Part shown: piece by piece, positions 11,715 through 24,839 of the stretch | Layout: every line of letters begins with the position of its first letter | Numbering within the stretch: the first letter of the stretch is position 1 | Source: Papio anubis | Lineage: Eukaryota > Chordata > Mammalia > Primates > Cercopithecidae | Direction of reading: 5' to 3' | Assembly: GCF_008728515.1 (NCBI RefSeq) | Contig: NC_044986.1 | Location: 53,742,855 to 53,806,854, forward strand | Length of the DNA: 64,000 nucleotides | Position numbers and translations under genes: made by a program | The notes under the pieces: generated by a model | What the model was told of the DNA's origin: nothing | Seen by the model: the letters and a program-made list of their open reading frames with translations, nothing else | Database searches by the model: none

Positions 11715-11835
11715 CATGTCAACTCTGTACCCATTCAGCAGGCCCTTTTAATTATCTTCTTTAAGTATTACTTCTCATGTCAACCCTTTACCCATTCATC
11801 AGGTCCTTGAATTACCTTCTTTTAAGTATTCTCCC
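11715..11835 (+). repeat. Diverged tandem duplication, about 61-bp period
   Basis: Two adjacent copies each read catgtcaac.ct.tacccattca.caggccctt..attatcttcttt.aagtatt, at about 11715-11774 and 11776-11835, with several substitutions and small indels. Confidence 0.85.
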
Positions 11836-14800
11836 TTTGAGAAACCAGTATTTATTTAACAAGACATTTTTACACCTTAGTCATAAGATATTAATAATGT
11901 GAATATTGTCAACAATATACTAGGTAAAAAAGAAAAATTGATTAAAGAAAGAATTTCAGCTGCTACTGACCTTATGGGTAGATTTTTTTCAGATTTCTCA
12001 TTCTACCCTGAAAGTCGTTATTAAGGGATCATAAATGAGAATAACTTCCATTAGTCTTACATATTGGTTGATTGGTCACCTATTGAATAATGTTGCAAAA
12101 GCGTAGATCATAACCAAAAAGCATTCAATCATCTTGTGGTGTTTTAAAAACTATCATTATATTCAGTTGTTTTACTGGCCTCAAACATGCTAAGGTCTTA
12201 GGACGTAGACCATCTGCGAGACTGCAAGAGTGTCAAAGAGGGAGTGTTATAATTTAAGTTAACATTAAGGTTTTTGTTTTAACAGTTATCTCCCTCCTAA
12301 GAGACAGGACTCATAATAAAAGAATATAGAGCTGTAAACCAGTAAACATAAGATCGAATTCTGGGTCCAGCGATTTCTATGTGGAAGCATCATGATCTTA
12401 CAAATCCCACTTTTTATAAATGTCAATTGTCAGTAATGGATACAAATCTTGTCTATTTCATTTGAGATGTCTTGTACTTCTTTTCTATATTCACAGGTTT
12501 GGGTATATATATATATATATATTTCATGAATATTTATTGATAATGAAATTACCATATCCTAAAGAGGAAAATTTGAAGAATAAATTCAAACTCAGGCAGT
12601 AACTATACAATATTTTTTTAAAAGAAGTAGTTACACAACATTTTCTGAAAACATTTAACAACAATTGAATTAGAAACATGAGTGATAATGAAAGTCTCAG
12701 TATTGCATTGGGAAGGAGTGAAGTAGCTGGCCATGTAGGTCTTTGCAATCTCTCATTGAAGTAACTCAGATAAGCTAAATGAAATAACAAAAAAATGGTT
12801 TTTATTTCTATTCCACCAGTCTACCTTTTACTGAATAAAACAGGAAGCATACATGACTAAATAAAATTCAACACCTGAACTAAAACAATAATTGCTGGTA
12901 AAAATTCCTTGCATTGTACCAAAATTCTGACAGAATACAATTCTCCCAGGCTTATATCACTTGCATCTGCAAATGCAAATGAACATCATTGAAGTTGGTG
13001 TTGAAGTTATTTTACACCAACATTTAAATGACCATAGATATTTGACTAAGAGTTTAACTATTATCTTCAAAAATATTTTTACGAATTGCCATGCAAAGGC
13101 AAAATAAAAATTCAAACACCATATGCAATAGGTCAGTATATCTTAAGTTTATACACACAGTTTTAAAGCCTGAAATCAGATTTATACTGAAATTCTTATT
13201 TTAAAAAAAAGATGGGAATGTGTTCATGTTTGGAGTTCTGACGACATGCAGAAAACTGTAAAGGAAATTACATCTAGAAGAAAAAAGTGTAAATCTAGAG
13301 TACAGTACAGTGTCATCTGTAAAAATCTTCATAACGGGACAGTGGATTAAGTAGCATTTTATTTCAAAAAGAACAGGTAAAGTAAAACCCCTCAGCTAAC
13401 CGTCCCCGAGGAAGAGCTGTCCAAGTCCTTGGTGCTGAGTGTTTCTATATTTCAAATTGTAATTTAAACTTCCCTAATGAAAATCTTTCTTATGTAGACT
13501 CACATTTTCAGCATTCCTAAGGAACCATAAACAGTATTTTAACTATTTTGATGACTTGGGATTATTTGGGGTACACTTCATGCAATATTCTTAGTAGCTC
13601 TTACTTCTGGATTACTGGGTTTTGTATATTCTCCATTTTTTTCTTACTTTTTGACCTTTTCTTTCTCTCAGATATACCTTCTTGCTGCTGTTTAGTATCT
13701 AAATATAAAATCACCATCTTCTAATCTTCTGCTTCTAGAGAATTAGCATGGGTAGCAGAAAGGCTGCACATGAATTCCAACAAAACTTGGTTAAAATCTC
13801 TTCCCTGACAGATTTGGAGTCACTTCCATCATCCCAATAAGCCTCAATGTGCTCATAATGTAAAAATGGAGGTACAGCCTATCCCATAGGAAGGATTAAA
13901 TTTGAGTATTAAGAAATGATACATGAAATGCAAAGCAAAGTCCCTCTCATAAAGAAGACTTTAATATGTTAATTTGATTATACTTCCTCCTCTAATCTGC
14001 AATGATTTAAAGAGCCATGTAATGAGGTGTGTCAAATTGATGTTGCAGTGAATATTTTCTAGCCTTCTTAGTGTCCAAGTGCATAAATCCCCTATTCGAT
14101 CTTCATTCTCACCTTATGTATATGTCTCCTGATATGCAGTCTGAGCACGCAAGAAACATGTTAGCAGTGCAAGTTACACTGTCTCTTTGGGGGTATTAGG
14201 ATATGCTCACTAATCCACTTATCAGCAAAAATGCTTAAGACTTTTTTATAATTAGTTTGCCAATCCAAGAGGTCAGTGTCACCAAAAAACAGGGATGTGG
14301 ATAAATAATACATTGTTTTTTTTTCTGGCCAGTAGCAATTTCTTTGTTATTTTACTACAGTTTTAACACTTTGATTTTTTTTTTAAAAAGGAAAGTAAAA
14401 TTTCTAATCAGGTGTTTTCTTAACAGCTATCATAATAGATTGAAGAAAATTTAGATTTAAATTCATAATTAAATTTTAGGGATATATGTGTATGTGTATT
14501 TAATATTTTAACACATTTTACCGCAAAAATATTTCTTATCTTAGAATTGGCAGTATTAGAATAATTAGGAAATAACCTACCTTGACTGTGACAATTCATT
14601 TGCCTAGTACTGGATTAATCCACATAAAACCTGCAGCCCAGTTTTTATCTAACCATAGAAATCAACTGATGCTTTTACTGAAATTATGCATATCGCTATG
14701 CCTTACTTAGCAGATTGTGTTTCAGTAGTGTATAAAACTAGTATATAAACTAAGATTCTCTTTAAAAAGAATTAAAGTATAGTGGTTCATAAAAAGAGAA

Positions 14801-15562
14801 TTTATAATAATGCACTTGGTTAGTGAGAAGTGTATAATAGATAAGCAGTTCTGCTTCACAGTTTTCTAGAGACTCAGGTTAGCAAATCAAGTCTTCTTTT
14901 CCAAGAGGGCTGTTCCCGTTGTTACCATTCCCTGCTGTGGTGAAGAAGGAAGTCCATGACAAGAGTGATTGTCCAAAAAGACAAGAGTGATTGTGTAAAA
15001 GAGTAATTATGGATCTAGCTGGAGTCTGCATAGTACATTGCCAAACATTATGAAGAAAAGAATCAATGAGGAAGAGTCATTTTTTAATTTAATAAATAGG
15101 GCTGGATTGTTGAATATTTAAATCCATTCTTAGGCAAGTTTGAAAATTTTAGGAAGAACGGAGGGGAAATGTGTTCAGGCACCAGAAAGATCCATTTTCA
15201 AAATACGGGTCTCGTCTTCAAATTCTATGTTAGTTTAAGCAAGGCAAAATCTCTGTTTTATATTATATATTTTTCATGATGTAGGAGCAATGATTAATAT
15301 AATTGACACACTGCAGATATATATAATATGGAAAGCAAAAGTTCTATAATCTTTGCATAATATAATCACTGCTGGTTTCGGTAGCCTTCCTTCTTATATT
15401 ATATTACATTCGGTAGCCATACTTCTTATATGGCATTTCTAAGTACATGCCAACATATTATTATTGAGTTTTATTTTACAAAAATTTCACTTTCAGCAAG
15501 CTAAAAACCACCAAACCATAGAACCAGTTCTTACATGGTGAAAGGGGTCTAAATAAACATGT
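11836..15562. other. Unclassified AT-rich sequence
   Basis: It contains a (TA)n run at 12504-12522, a 22-bp-period duplication at 14958-14994 (gacaagagtgattgt twice) and a short duplication at 15377-15431 (ttcggtagcc..cttcttatat twice). No transposon family or exon is recognisable. Confidence 0.5.
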
Positions 15563-15840
15563 GGGTCAGATGCAGTGGCTCACACCTGTAATCCTAGCAT
15601 TTTGGGAGGCCGAAGAGGGAGGGTCGCTTGAGCCCATGAGTCTGAGACTAGCCTAGGCAACACAGGGAGATCCAATCTCTATGAAAAATTAAATAAATAG
15701 CCAGACATGGTGGTACATGCCTGTAGTTCCAGCTATTTGGGAGGCTGGGGCAGGAAGATTGCTTAACCCCAGGAGTCCTAGGTTATTGTGAGCTATGATC
15801 ACACCACTGCACTCCGGCCTAGATGAAAGAGAGAAAAAAA
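15563..15840 (+). mobile_element. AluJ
   Basis: A full dimeric Alu: left arm from cagatgcagtggctcacacc, mid A-rich linker aaaaattaaataaata, right arm ending cactccggcctagatgaaag. Older diagnostic states such as gagcccatgagt and ggttattgtgagctatgatcacacc indicate AluJ. Confidence 0.92.
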
Positions 15841-16944
15841 GTTCAAATATGTTTTATTTATAAATATATCTGTTATTATATTTGAAATATTATTCCAAAT
15901 TGAATAAATAAAATTATTTCAAATCCCAACTTATTCTAATTGGAAGCAATTTTGGAAAAATTAAAAGAAGTTAAAAGAAATGAAGACTACACATACACTT
16001 TGAAATAGAAGTATTGTTAAAGCATATTAAGCTAATGGGAATATATGTATTTTTTACTTTGTCTTCTCACACCCATCACATTTTGGGCAACTAGAACTCA
16101 AAAATCCCCGAAGGTTGTGTGTGTGTGTGTGTGTGTGCACACTTTTTCTTTTTTTGGTAAAGTATAAATATTAAATGTATTTTTACAGTATCTTTGAATA
16201 TGATTCTTCTTGTAATAAAATAGTCATAAATATGGAAGTGATTTTCCTATATGCTACATTGTCCAGCCAATAAATATACTTACAAAATAACATGTGGAGA
16301 ATAAATAGAAAAAAATTAAAGTTATTATCTGCTTTCCATTACTTTCAAATATCATTTTTTCTGACTATATGCCTAACACAAAAAGACATTTTAACACAGT
16401 GACTCACACAGTGCACTGATGCCCATTTATAAAGGCAATTGAATCCACTTCTTGAAAATTACTCAAATGATTCTGCTAGGTGTACACTTGTTGGTGAAAA
16501 TAAATGGGAATTGGCAACCTCTCTAAAAATTCAATCATGATGATTATCATACTTCTACACTTTATTATTCTCCCCACACTCACATGCACAAATTAAGTGA
16601 TTCAATCCAATTTGACAGTATCTGAATTTTTGTGTGCTGTTTGCAATGTACTCTCTAGTCACTGAAGAGAAGTCAAAGATAAAGTGAGTTATATGTAAAG
16701 GAGTACCTGGATCATCTCAGTACTGGGATGAGAGGAAAATACAAGGCAGAGCAAGAATACTACATTGAAGGAATTCTGTATAAATTACCATCCTCAGGAT
16801 GTAGAACTCCCCTCTGTATCATGTCATTGTCAGAACCTTGAATTGTTCTATGAAGAAGATGGCATTTGTGTCTTAAGATTATCTGATAGGAGAATACAGG
16901 CCAGGTTAGAGAAAGAAAGTATAAAGACTGGTGTTAGGGCCTTG
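15841..16944. other. Unclassified sequence with a TG repeat
   Basis: AT-rich; only the (TG)n at 16115-16138 is recognisable. Confidence 0.5.
16115..16138 (+). repeat. (TG)n dinucleotide repeat
   Basis: About twelve uninterrupted TG units followed by CACAC. Confidence 0.95.
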
Positions 16945-17470
16945 AAATACGCTTACATGCATTTTCTTATTTAATGCCTTTACTATTTTTTAAGGTGATA
17001 TATTAGTTTGCTACAGCTGCCACAAGAAAGCACCACAGACTAGGTGACTTAATAAAAATCTATTTTCTCACAGCTCTAGAAGCTAGAAGCCTGAGATTAA
17101 GGTGTCAGCAGAGTTGGTTTCTTCTAAAGTCTCTCTCTTTGGCTTGCATGTGACCATCTTCCTCCAGTGACTTCATGTGATCTTTAAGTGTATATATACT
17201 CTAATCCCCTCTTTTTATGTTGACACCAGTCAGATTGGACTAGAACCCACCCACATGACCACATTTTGCCTTAAATTCCTCATTAAAATTATATCTCCAA
17301 TATATTCTGATGTGCTAAGGGTTAAGACTTCATATAAATTTGAGGAGAACACATAACATCTCATAACCAATAAGCACTAGTATTATCCCTAATTTACACA
17401 TATAGGGGATTTGAGAGGTTAAAAATTTGAAATAATAAATACTTAACAATCACAGACCCAGTAAGTAAAG
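16945..17470 (-). mobile_element. MIR SINE split by an MLT1 LTR
   Basis: The left part (about 16945-16998: cttacatgcattttcttatttaatgcc) and the right part (about 17365-17470: agtattatccctaatttacaca, then gaggttaaaaa, then cacagacccagtaag) are consecutive segments of reverse-oriented MIR separated by the LTR at 16999-17358. Confidence 0.6.
16999..17358 (-). mobile_element. MLT1-type MaLR solo LTR
   Basis: The left end tattagtttgctacagctgcc..cacagactaggtgactta and the right end gggttaagacttcatataaatttg..acataaca are the reversed ends of an MLT1A/B-like LTR. No clear 5-bp target duplication was found. Confidence 0.82.
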
Positions 17471-17564
17471 GGCTAAATATATAATATTATATATTATAAT
17501 ATATACCTTAGTCTGTCTGGTTTCAGTCCTAAAACATAGTAGGGACTTGACAAGTAAGTACTGG

Positions 17565-17600
17565 ATGAATGAATGAATGAATGAATGAATGAATGAATGA
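17565..17600 (+). repeat. (ATGA)n microsatellite
   Basis: About nine uninterrupted tetranucleotide units. Confidence 0.95.
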
Positions 17601-17929
17601 TGAAGATACATTTTATTTTCACATAGTTTCTGATGTGAATTCATGACAGAGCCAGAATGTATGAGGCTGAATCTAGCATCATTGAATCAACTGGCAACTT
17701 TGCTTCTAATAGCTCAGGTTCATCAGGCAAGGGAAAGTCATGGAAAATTTCTGGAAAGACAACTGTCAATGAGGAAAGTGGTATTCTAGAAGATCAGTAT
17801 GAAGAAAAAGAAACATTAGGATGAAGCTGGGCATTCCAAGAGTGCTGCAGTGATGCAGGATTAAGGAAATGGCTGAATGATGATATATGATGCTACCATA
17901 AAATTTTGATACATACAATAATGGCATCA

Positions 17930-18042
17930 ATACCTGGCATTGATTGAGTTGCTACAATATGTTGGGCAATGCTACGTATTTTGCACATACTATCTCATGA
18001 AATCTTCAAAGCATCATTTGGTCTAGGTATTATAATTACCCT
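17930..18042 (-). mobile_element. MIR remnant, first of a pair
   Basis: cattgattgagttgctac, gcacatactatctcatgaaatcttca and aggtattataattaccc follow reversed MIR order. It ends where a second MIR begins. Confidence 0.6.
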
Positions 18043-18044
18043 TT

Positions 18045-18240
18045 TTCTGAATTTTTGCAATGTATCAGGTACTGTGTCAAGTGATTTATTAAATTATTTC
18101 ATCTATGTAACCGTCTATAATGAAAGGTGCTATTGTTTTTCTATTTTTGTGCATGAGGAAACTGAGCCCTAGAGATTATCACACAGTAAGTGATGAACAC
18201 AGCATTCAAAACAAGCCTCACTGAATCAAGAGTCTAAGTG
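18045..18240 (-). mobile_element. MIR remnant, second of a pair
   Basis: tatcaggtactgtgtcaagtg, atttcatctatgtaacc, gcatgaggaaactgagcccta and cacacagtaagtgatgaaca cover most of a reversed MIR, in the same orientation as the copy just to its left. Confidence 0.68.
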
Positions 18241-18644
18241 ATAACAAACAATCCATGTTTATCCCATTATTGTATATTCACATATTCTTTTGAACCCTAC
18301 AACTTTTTAAAAATTAGATGTTAAAATGAGACTCTGAAAAGGTATTGTCATTTAGCTAATATTCAAACCCAGTCTTGATCATGATAAAGATAATCATAAA
18401 AGAATATGACACAAAATCTGTTTGCCTTTAATGTACCTTACAGAATTCTCTAATCTTCTAGCATTAACAAAATATTGCTTACAATTAAAATACTGAAAGT
18501 TCTTTGGGCTGTTTATTATATTGAAACATTTGTTATTTCCCATTGAATCGTATAATATTTATCATCTGAGAGCTCCCAGATACCATTTACTGATGAGTTC
18601 ACTAAAGTTAGCATTTCTAAAATGAGAGAATTAATCAGCAATTG

Positions 18645-18780
18645 TATGTTTGTTTTAATTGATGTAAAATGTAAATGGAGTTTACCATTTTAACCATTTT
18701 TAAGCATACAGTTCAGTGATATTAAGTACACACCTTGCTGTACAACCTTGTTGCACAACAGGATGATATATTATCTTGAA
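18645..18780 (-). mobile_element. L1M 3' remnant
   Basis: accattttaaccatttttaag, cagttcagtgatattaagta and ttgttgcacaac are the well-known reversed L1M 3' motifs. Confidence 0.6.
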
Positions 18781-18984
18781 AGGAAGACAAATAATAAGAA
18801 ATGCCATAGCAAATTAAAATATGTTTCACGGAAACATGGATTTAAGCAAAAATAAATAAATAAAAATTAATAAATTATGTGTTTTCCAAGTTGCTTTCCC
18901 ATTAATTACATTAAGAGTTTTCATCTGAGAGTCTGTGCTGTCTGTACTAGCTTGATTCAGGTTGCTTGGTGTCAATGAAAAAAG

Positions 18985-19860
18985 TCCAACTCTGTAAATA
19001 TTTAAAGAGATTTATTCTGAGCCGAATGTGAGGAGCATGACCATGACACAGACCCAGAAGGTTCTGAGACCATGTGCCCAAGATGTCTGGTTTACAGCTT
19101 AATTTTCTACATTTTAGAGGGATAGAAGTTACAGGCAGAGATCAATCCATACATGTAAGGTGTACATTGGTTCAGTCCGGAGTGGTGAACAACTCAAAGT
19201 AGGGGCGCTTCCAGGTCACAGGTGGATTCGAAGACTTTCTGACTGGCAAATGGTTGAAAGAGCTCAGTTATTACCAAAAGAGCTGGAATCAACAGAAAGG
19301 AGGATCTGGGTTAAGATAAGGGGTTGCAAAGATCAAGATTTTTATTATGCAGATGAAGCCCAGATAGCAGGCTTTAGAGCTCTTACTAGAACTGAAAGGT
19401 GCCAGACTCTTAGTTAATTCTCTCCTGGATCGAGGAAAAGACCTGGAAAGGAAGGGCATTCTCTGCAGAATGTTGATTTTCCCCACAAGAGTCAGTTTTG
19501 CAGGACCATTTCAAAATATATCAAACAAGTATATTTTGGGGTAAAATAATTTGGTTTCTTTCAGGGCCTGTTTGTTATCTTTCATCTGATGCTATTATAG
19601 AGTCAGATTGGAATTTGGTATCTCATTGCTACAAAGAGTCTGTTTTGTCAGTCTTAAGATCTCTGTTTAATGTTAATGCTGGTCAATTGTTCCTGAATTC
19701 TAAATGAAGGAGGGTACAATGAGGCATGTTGGACCTCCCTTTCCCCTCATAGCATAAATTAGTTTTTCATGTTAACTTTGAAATACCCTTGGCCAAGACG
19801 AGGGTTCATTTAGTTGGTTGGGCAATTTAGAATTTTGTTTTTGGTTTATAATGGTTTGCA
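18985..19860 (-). mobile_element. LTR-like interspersed repeat, family not named
   Basis: The block beginning atatttaaagagatttattc (AATAAA on the minus strand), continuing through gacacagacccagaaggttc, tacattggttcagtcc, ttccaggtcacag, taatgttaatgctggtcaa and ttgaaataccctt, matches a primate repeat that I remember but cannot name. An LTR is likely because of the reversed polyadenylation signal near one end. The 85-codon open frame across 19160-19417 has no protein homology I know. Confidence 0.45.
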
Positions 19861-21509
19861 CCGTCCCTCATCTATTGAACAACAGAATTGCTAGAAAATA
19901 TTGTACAGACTCTCAGTATCAGTGCAAATGAGGAGCCTCAGAGAGAAGGAAAGCTGAGAGATGAAAGGAGCACTCACCATTAAGAAGGAGAGCAGAATCA
20001 GCAAAGGTGGGCTGAAGACAGATTGGATAACCCTCCTCCTTAGGGACTGGAGTACAGAATCTCCATATGCTAGTAAACTTTGACATTTGTTTTCCTTTCT
20101 TTTCTGAACTTGGGCTTGTTCAGAGTACCATGCTATGGCAGACAGATTGACACTCCTCTCATTCTGGTGATAATTAACCTTGGCTCCCTCTATTAATAGC
20201 AACAAACAGGGTTCAAAGAGTGACTCAGCAATGACTCAGCAATTCTTTACTTCTTCCTAGCACAGTAGAAATGTTTTGTTGTTATTAGAGAACTCAAAAT
20301 TCAAACTCTATAATACAAAATTGTCACATTTAGGCCATAACATTTTGGTTCTGTTAAATAGTACAGAAGTGAGATTTTAAACAAGAAACTACAAAATTTC
20401 CGGACCCTTTCAGTGATGGCTAATACAGGCAAGTTGCCACTTAGGCCTCTCAACCAGGACATACATCATGATGGATCTTCCCACTCTGTCTCTTAAACCT
20501 GAACTAGGCTTTTACTCCCTGATAGCTATTTTTTATATGAACCTCATTTGCCATTGCTGCTCTCGACCATGCAAGTGTAACCCAAATACACACCAGGCAT
20601 GCTATAGTTAAAAACAAAATTATATGTTCTCAAATATTTAGACAGTGGTCAAGTTATAATAAAGTATAAAAAATAAAATAGAATAAGTCACTTTTTCATC
20701 AAACCAGCAGGCTTTTTCTTATCAAATCTAAGCAAATTTAAAGACACTTACTAATGCTTAATCACTGAATCAAGTGAAGAAGAAAAGCTAACCCTGGTAA
20801 TACTCATTTTGCAAAACATGAGTATTCCATTTATTCAGGGACATTTAATGATTAAAACTAATATCCTGAGTTAAAATTACCAGGGGACATAGTTAATGGA
20901 GGAAAACAAAGGCTTCAAGAGAAATTAATTGTAAAATAATCAATACTAAAATATGTACTCAGAGCAAGTCTTCATGGCAAAGAGTAAGACTTGGTAATAA
21001 GGACCCAAAGCAAATATGGACATATCAGCAGACATTAATCTGCTAGGAGACCAAGAAAGGGACCTCAAGTAAACGAGCACTGAAATAATCTTTTAAGCTA
21101 AACTACTTGAGGAAAATAAAGCCTAGTGAATACAAAAACCAGCACTGATTTCAGAACAATTTTATAACTTTTATACTTCATTGTATATGAAGACTGCAGA
21201 ATGTGCATAGCTTTTCAGAAATTAATTTCAGTAATTTTATAATGTTTTGCTTCATAATATCACACACTTCAGAAGTCTTCTAAGAATTCATATATTGATT
21301 CCAGGACTGGATGAACTGTATCTGATAATCAAAATCAACATTATGGATCCATTACTTTTATACTGTGCAAATATAATTTTTAAAGTCTCATGAAAAATTT
21401 TACCACTTTTTATTGTTATATATTATCTGGGTATCAATAAGGTGTAAATTAAACACTGAAAAAGGAAGTCTGTGGGTGTCTTCCTAGTCACTGTTAATTC
21501 ACGTGACCT
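19861..21509. other. Unclassified sequence
   Basis: No family recognised. A small tandem duplication (tgactcagcaa twice) lies at 20221-20243. Confidence 0.45.
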
Positions 21510-22070
21510 GTGTTGACAGTTAAGTGCACAAACCTGAGTCAGATGAACTGGGTTTGAATACAGCTAAGCAATTTTACAAAAGTATTTAAAATTTCTCATC
21601 TGGAGTTTTTCATTTTTAGAGGATAAAAATAATACATCTACCTCATTTGTTTGTTTTGAGCATTAAATGAAGTGAAGCGTTAAAAGCACTTGGCACAGGG
21701 CCAGGTGCAGTGGCTCACGCCTGTAATCCCAGCACTTTGTGAGGCCGAAGCAGGGGGATGACTTGAGATCAGGAGTTTGAGACCAGCCTGTCCAACATGG
21801 TGAAATCCCATCTCTACTAAAAACACAATAATTAGCCAAGCGTGGTAGCTCATGCCTGTAATCCCAGTTACTTGGGAGACTGACGAAGGAGAATTGCTTG
21901 AACCCAGGAGGTGGTGATTGCAGTGAGCTGAGATCCCACCACTGTACTCCGGCCTGGGCAACAGAGTGAGACTGCATCTCGAAAAACAAACAAACAAACA
22001 AACAACCAAAAAAAGCACTTGGCATATAGTGAAGTGTTCAGAAATGCTAGCTACTATTAGCTACTAACAT
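21510..22070 (+). mobile_element. MIR SINE interrupted by AluS
   Basis: The left part 21510-21696 covers gtgcacaaacctgagtcag, ctgggtttgaatac, ttctcatctgg and tacctcattt..gagcattaaatga. The right part 22026-22070 continues with gtgaagtgttcagaaatgct after the Alu. Together they form a nearly full plus-strand MIR. Confidence 0.75.
21697..22010 (+). mobile_element. AluS with perfect target-site duplication
   Basis: A full-length dimeric Alu in the plus orientation with a (CAAA)n tail. It is flanked by aaaagcacttggca at 21682-21695 and again at 22011-22024, inserted in the 3' part of a MIR. Confidence 0.96.
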
Positions 22071-22309
22071 TACCTGTGAGACTACTCCTCTTTCCCTCTT
22101 AATCTACTCAAGCTCACTTCTTATCAGCTTGGCTCTAAGTGTTCTGACTCTGGTTTTAATATCTTTGTATACAAATGAGCACACAAATATGATGGAGAGA
22201 GAGTTGGAAGCAGGGAGCCTCAGATTTAAAGAAGCATTACAAAATTATAATGCAATTATTGAAGCTAAAAAATTAACTTTGTTACAATACTATTAACCAA
22301 AGTGCAAGA

Positions 22310-24149
22310 TGTATTCAGATTTCACCATTTCTTTTCTGCTAAAATCCTTTGTATTTTCTAGGATTCAATCCGGAATTCTGCATTGAACTTAGTCCTCATG
22401 TCTTCCTGATCTCCAATCTCGATAGTCCCTTAGCCCTTTCTTATCTTCCATATCTTACCATTCATTACTTTGTAGAATGTTCCTCAATTTGGGTTTGTAT
22501 ATCTGATTTGTTTTTTCATTTCTTATGAATATTTGCATTATTGGGAAGGATAGCACAGAAGTGATGTTCTCTTCTCAGGGCATTGTATCAAGAGGTCTAT
22601 AACATTGATTATGTATTATTGGAGATGTACACCTTGATTATTTTGCTAAGGTGGCGTCTGCCAGGATTTTCCCCTGGGGACTTACTCTTTCCTCTTGGCA
22701 TTACTAAATATTTCAGGAAAGAAAATATGAAACAATGCACATATGTTGTTTCTGCATTAAGTTTCACGCATTCTTTTAGCATTTCTGCATGTATCTTGCC
22801 TGTGGCAATTATTACTGAGGGGTTCTAACAAGGATTTCATATTTTCCTCATTTTTATATATTTATTAATTGAAATTTTTCTGTAGAATATTTTTATTTAT
22901 CTGCCATTAATTCAGTTATTTATATTAATATGAACTCATATTTATTTTATTATCTGACTTATAATCCATTACTATATTTATTTTGTTGCTCAACTTATTC
23001 CATTATTGTCCATTGAGAGCTCTTTCAGATTAGTTCTTGTTCCCTTCAAATATGTCTCCATCTTTTTTAGCACTTTCTTGAATTCCGGAAACAAAAGATC
23101 CTCCAGTAACACCTTGTATTTTCCCTGCCCCAGCCCTGGAATCAACCAGTTCTCCAAAGATTATTTTATTATTATTATTGTTATTATTATTATTGAAGTT
23201 CTGGTGCCTGTATTGATATCTGGCTCTTTATTCTACAAACCAAGATCAGAGGTCTAGGTGTGCTCATTGCCACTGATGTGTCAGTGCTTTAAGCATTTAT
23301 CACAGAGCCAGGAAATGTAAGTATGTATCCCAACTTGTACATAAATACGTATCTACATGTATCTCTAAATATGCTAATGGTTATGTATTCATAAAATTAT
23401 GTAATTTTTAAATGAGTCTATATTGATACCGCTAATCATTCTTGTATACGTTCATTCCAGCCTCTCCTGTTGTCTTATTCGTAACTTCTTTCTCCACTTA
23501 TAACTTCTGTCTCATTATTTATATTTACTTATTGTCAGTTCTAGCACACAAATAAAGAAGTTCATAATTTCTAGTCCATAGTCCTAAGAAAAATAAATTG
23601 ACAAACTAAAGTCCATTGTTAGTATACATTTCTCTCTTTGGTCTTACAGCACAGCCCTCCAAAATTACTTAGCTCGGTGCCTTTCCTCTCCATCTGCTTA
23701 GGTGAGACTATGCAATTAATTTACAATACAATTAGATAAATTTGTCACAGTCTGCATATTCCCCCTCCCCAGTCTTTTTTCACACATCCTGGTTGGATTT
23801 TATTTTTTCAATTAGTAAAAACCACTTCTTGTAGTGGGCAGTTTTATAAGAGTTTTAACAGATATTATCCACCTCTCAGTCTCATTACCCCTGAAATTTT
23901 CTCATGTTACACCATTATAGCAACTACTTCCCCCATTTCCAATTTCTGGCGACCACTGATCTGTTTTTCTTTCTTTAGTTTTGCCTTTTCTGGTGTTTCT
24001 TTTAATGAAATCAGGCAGTATATTGTCTTTTCAAGATGGCTTCTTTTTCTTGTCAAAATGAATCTAAGATTTATCCATGTTCATATGTGAATCAATAGCT
24101 CTTTTATTTTTCTTTCTAAGTAGTATTTCATTGTATGGTGTGTTTATCT
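22310..24149 (-). mobile_element. Long ancient L1M (L1ME-like) 3' region
   Basis: Ordered minus-strand matches run through tgtagaatgttcctcaatttgggtttgt, taaggtggcgtctgccagg, ataatccattactat, ccctgccccagccctggaatcaacc, aggtgtgctcattgccactg, and later gcgaccactgatctg and tatttcattgtatgg. It resumes at about 24685 after an insertion. Contains a (TTA)n patch near 23166-23196. Boundaries and subfamily are approximate. Confidence 0.65.
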
Positions 24150-24684
24150 TGAAAAAAATAAAAATAAAAATCAGCCCGTAAGGTCCAGGAACTGATCTGA
24201 TATTCATAGTCAAGCCACAATGTTATTACAAACTGATCTGTGTTTATAGCTAAGCCACATTGTTCCCTTGTTGGACATAAACAATCTCACAGAATATACA
24301 CTTCAGACAAAGCCATTCAGCGAGCCTCAAAATACAAAACATCCCAGCCTCTCCTTAAATAAGTAACTTCCAATTGTTTACCAGCTTTAGTTTTAACCAT
24401 ACTCGTGTCTGCCTTCTGAATAGTTAAGATGCATTGAGATAATCATAGAATTGCTCCCAATTTCTTACTACACCTTCAGGAGAATGAACTTCTGCTTCCT
24501 TAGACGCTCTCCAAAATTACCCAACCAAAGGACAAATTACATAATTAGTTCTTTTTAACCCTACCTTACGGAGGTACCTCACAGTTTCCTTTGGCGAGCA
24601 TTCTCTTTTACTTCAATGAATAAAAAACCCAACTTGTTCATCTACAAGTATGTTCTAGTGGCTCTGGGCTGTAGAACATTGACA
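24150..24684. mobile_element. LTR-like insertion inside L1M
   Basis: The L1M alignment breaks after gtttatc (24142-24148) and resumes near gtctatc (24685-24691), so about 535 bp was inserted. The block begins TGAAAA and ends GACA, as a solo LTR would, and has an AATAAA at about 24620. I cannot name the family, and the flanking repeats match only imperfectly. Confidence 0.45.
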
Positions 24685-24835
24685 GTCTATCACTGACTGA
24701 AGGTCATCTAGATCGTTTCCAATTTTCATTGGTTATGAATAAAGTTTCTATAAGCATTGGCATAGAAGTTTTTGCATGTTTTCACTTCTTTTGGGTAGAA
24801 CCCTCAGAATTGTATTGCTGGATCATATGGGACCA
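24685..24835 (-). mobile_element. L1M continuation (late ORF2, reversed)
   Basis: gtttccaattttcattggttatgaataaag..ttgggtagaaccctcagaattg..attgctggatcatatgg is the reversed L1 ORF2 3' region continuing from 24149. Confidence 0.7.
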
Positions 24836-24839
24836 TAGA

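Noticed and set aside
19160..19417. 85-codon open frame
   Set aside because: Lies in an LTR-like repeat block and shows no homology I recognise.
21663..22025. Two overlapping minus-strand open frames of 112-120 codons
   Set aside because: These are translations of an antisense AluS, a well-known false gene call.
22368..23091. ccggaattc near 22368 and gaattccgg near 23083, like cDNA cloning linkers
   Set aside because: Both fall inside a continuous L1M alignment. Nine-base matches at this spacing are plausible by chance, with no vector sequence around them.
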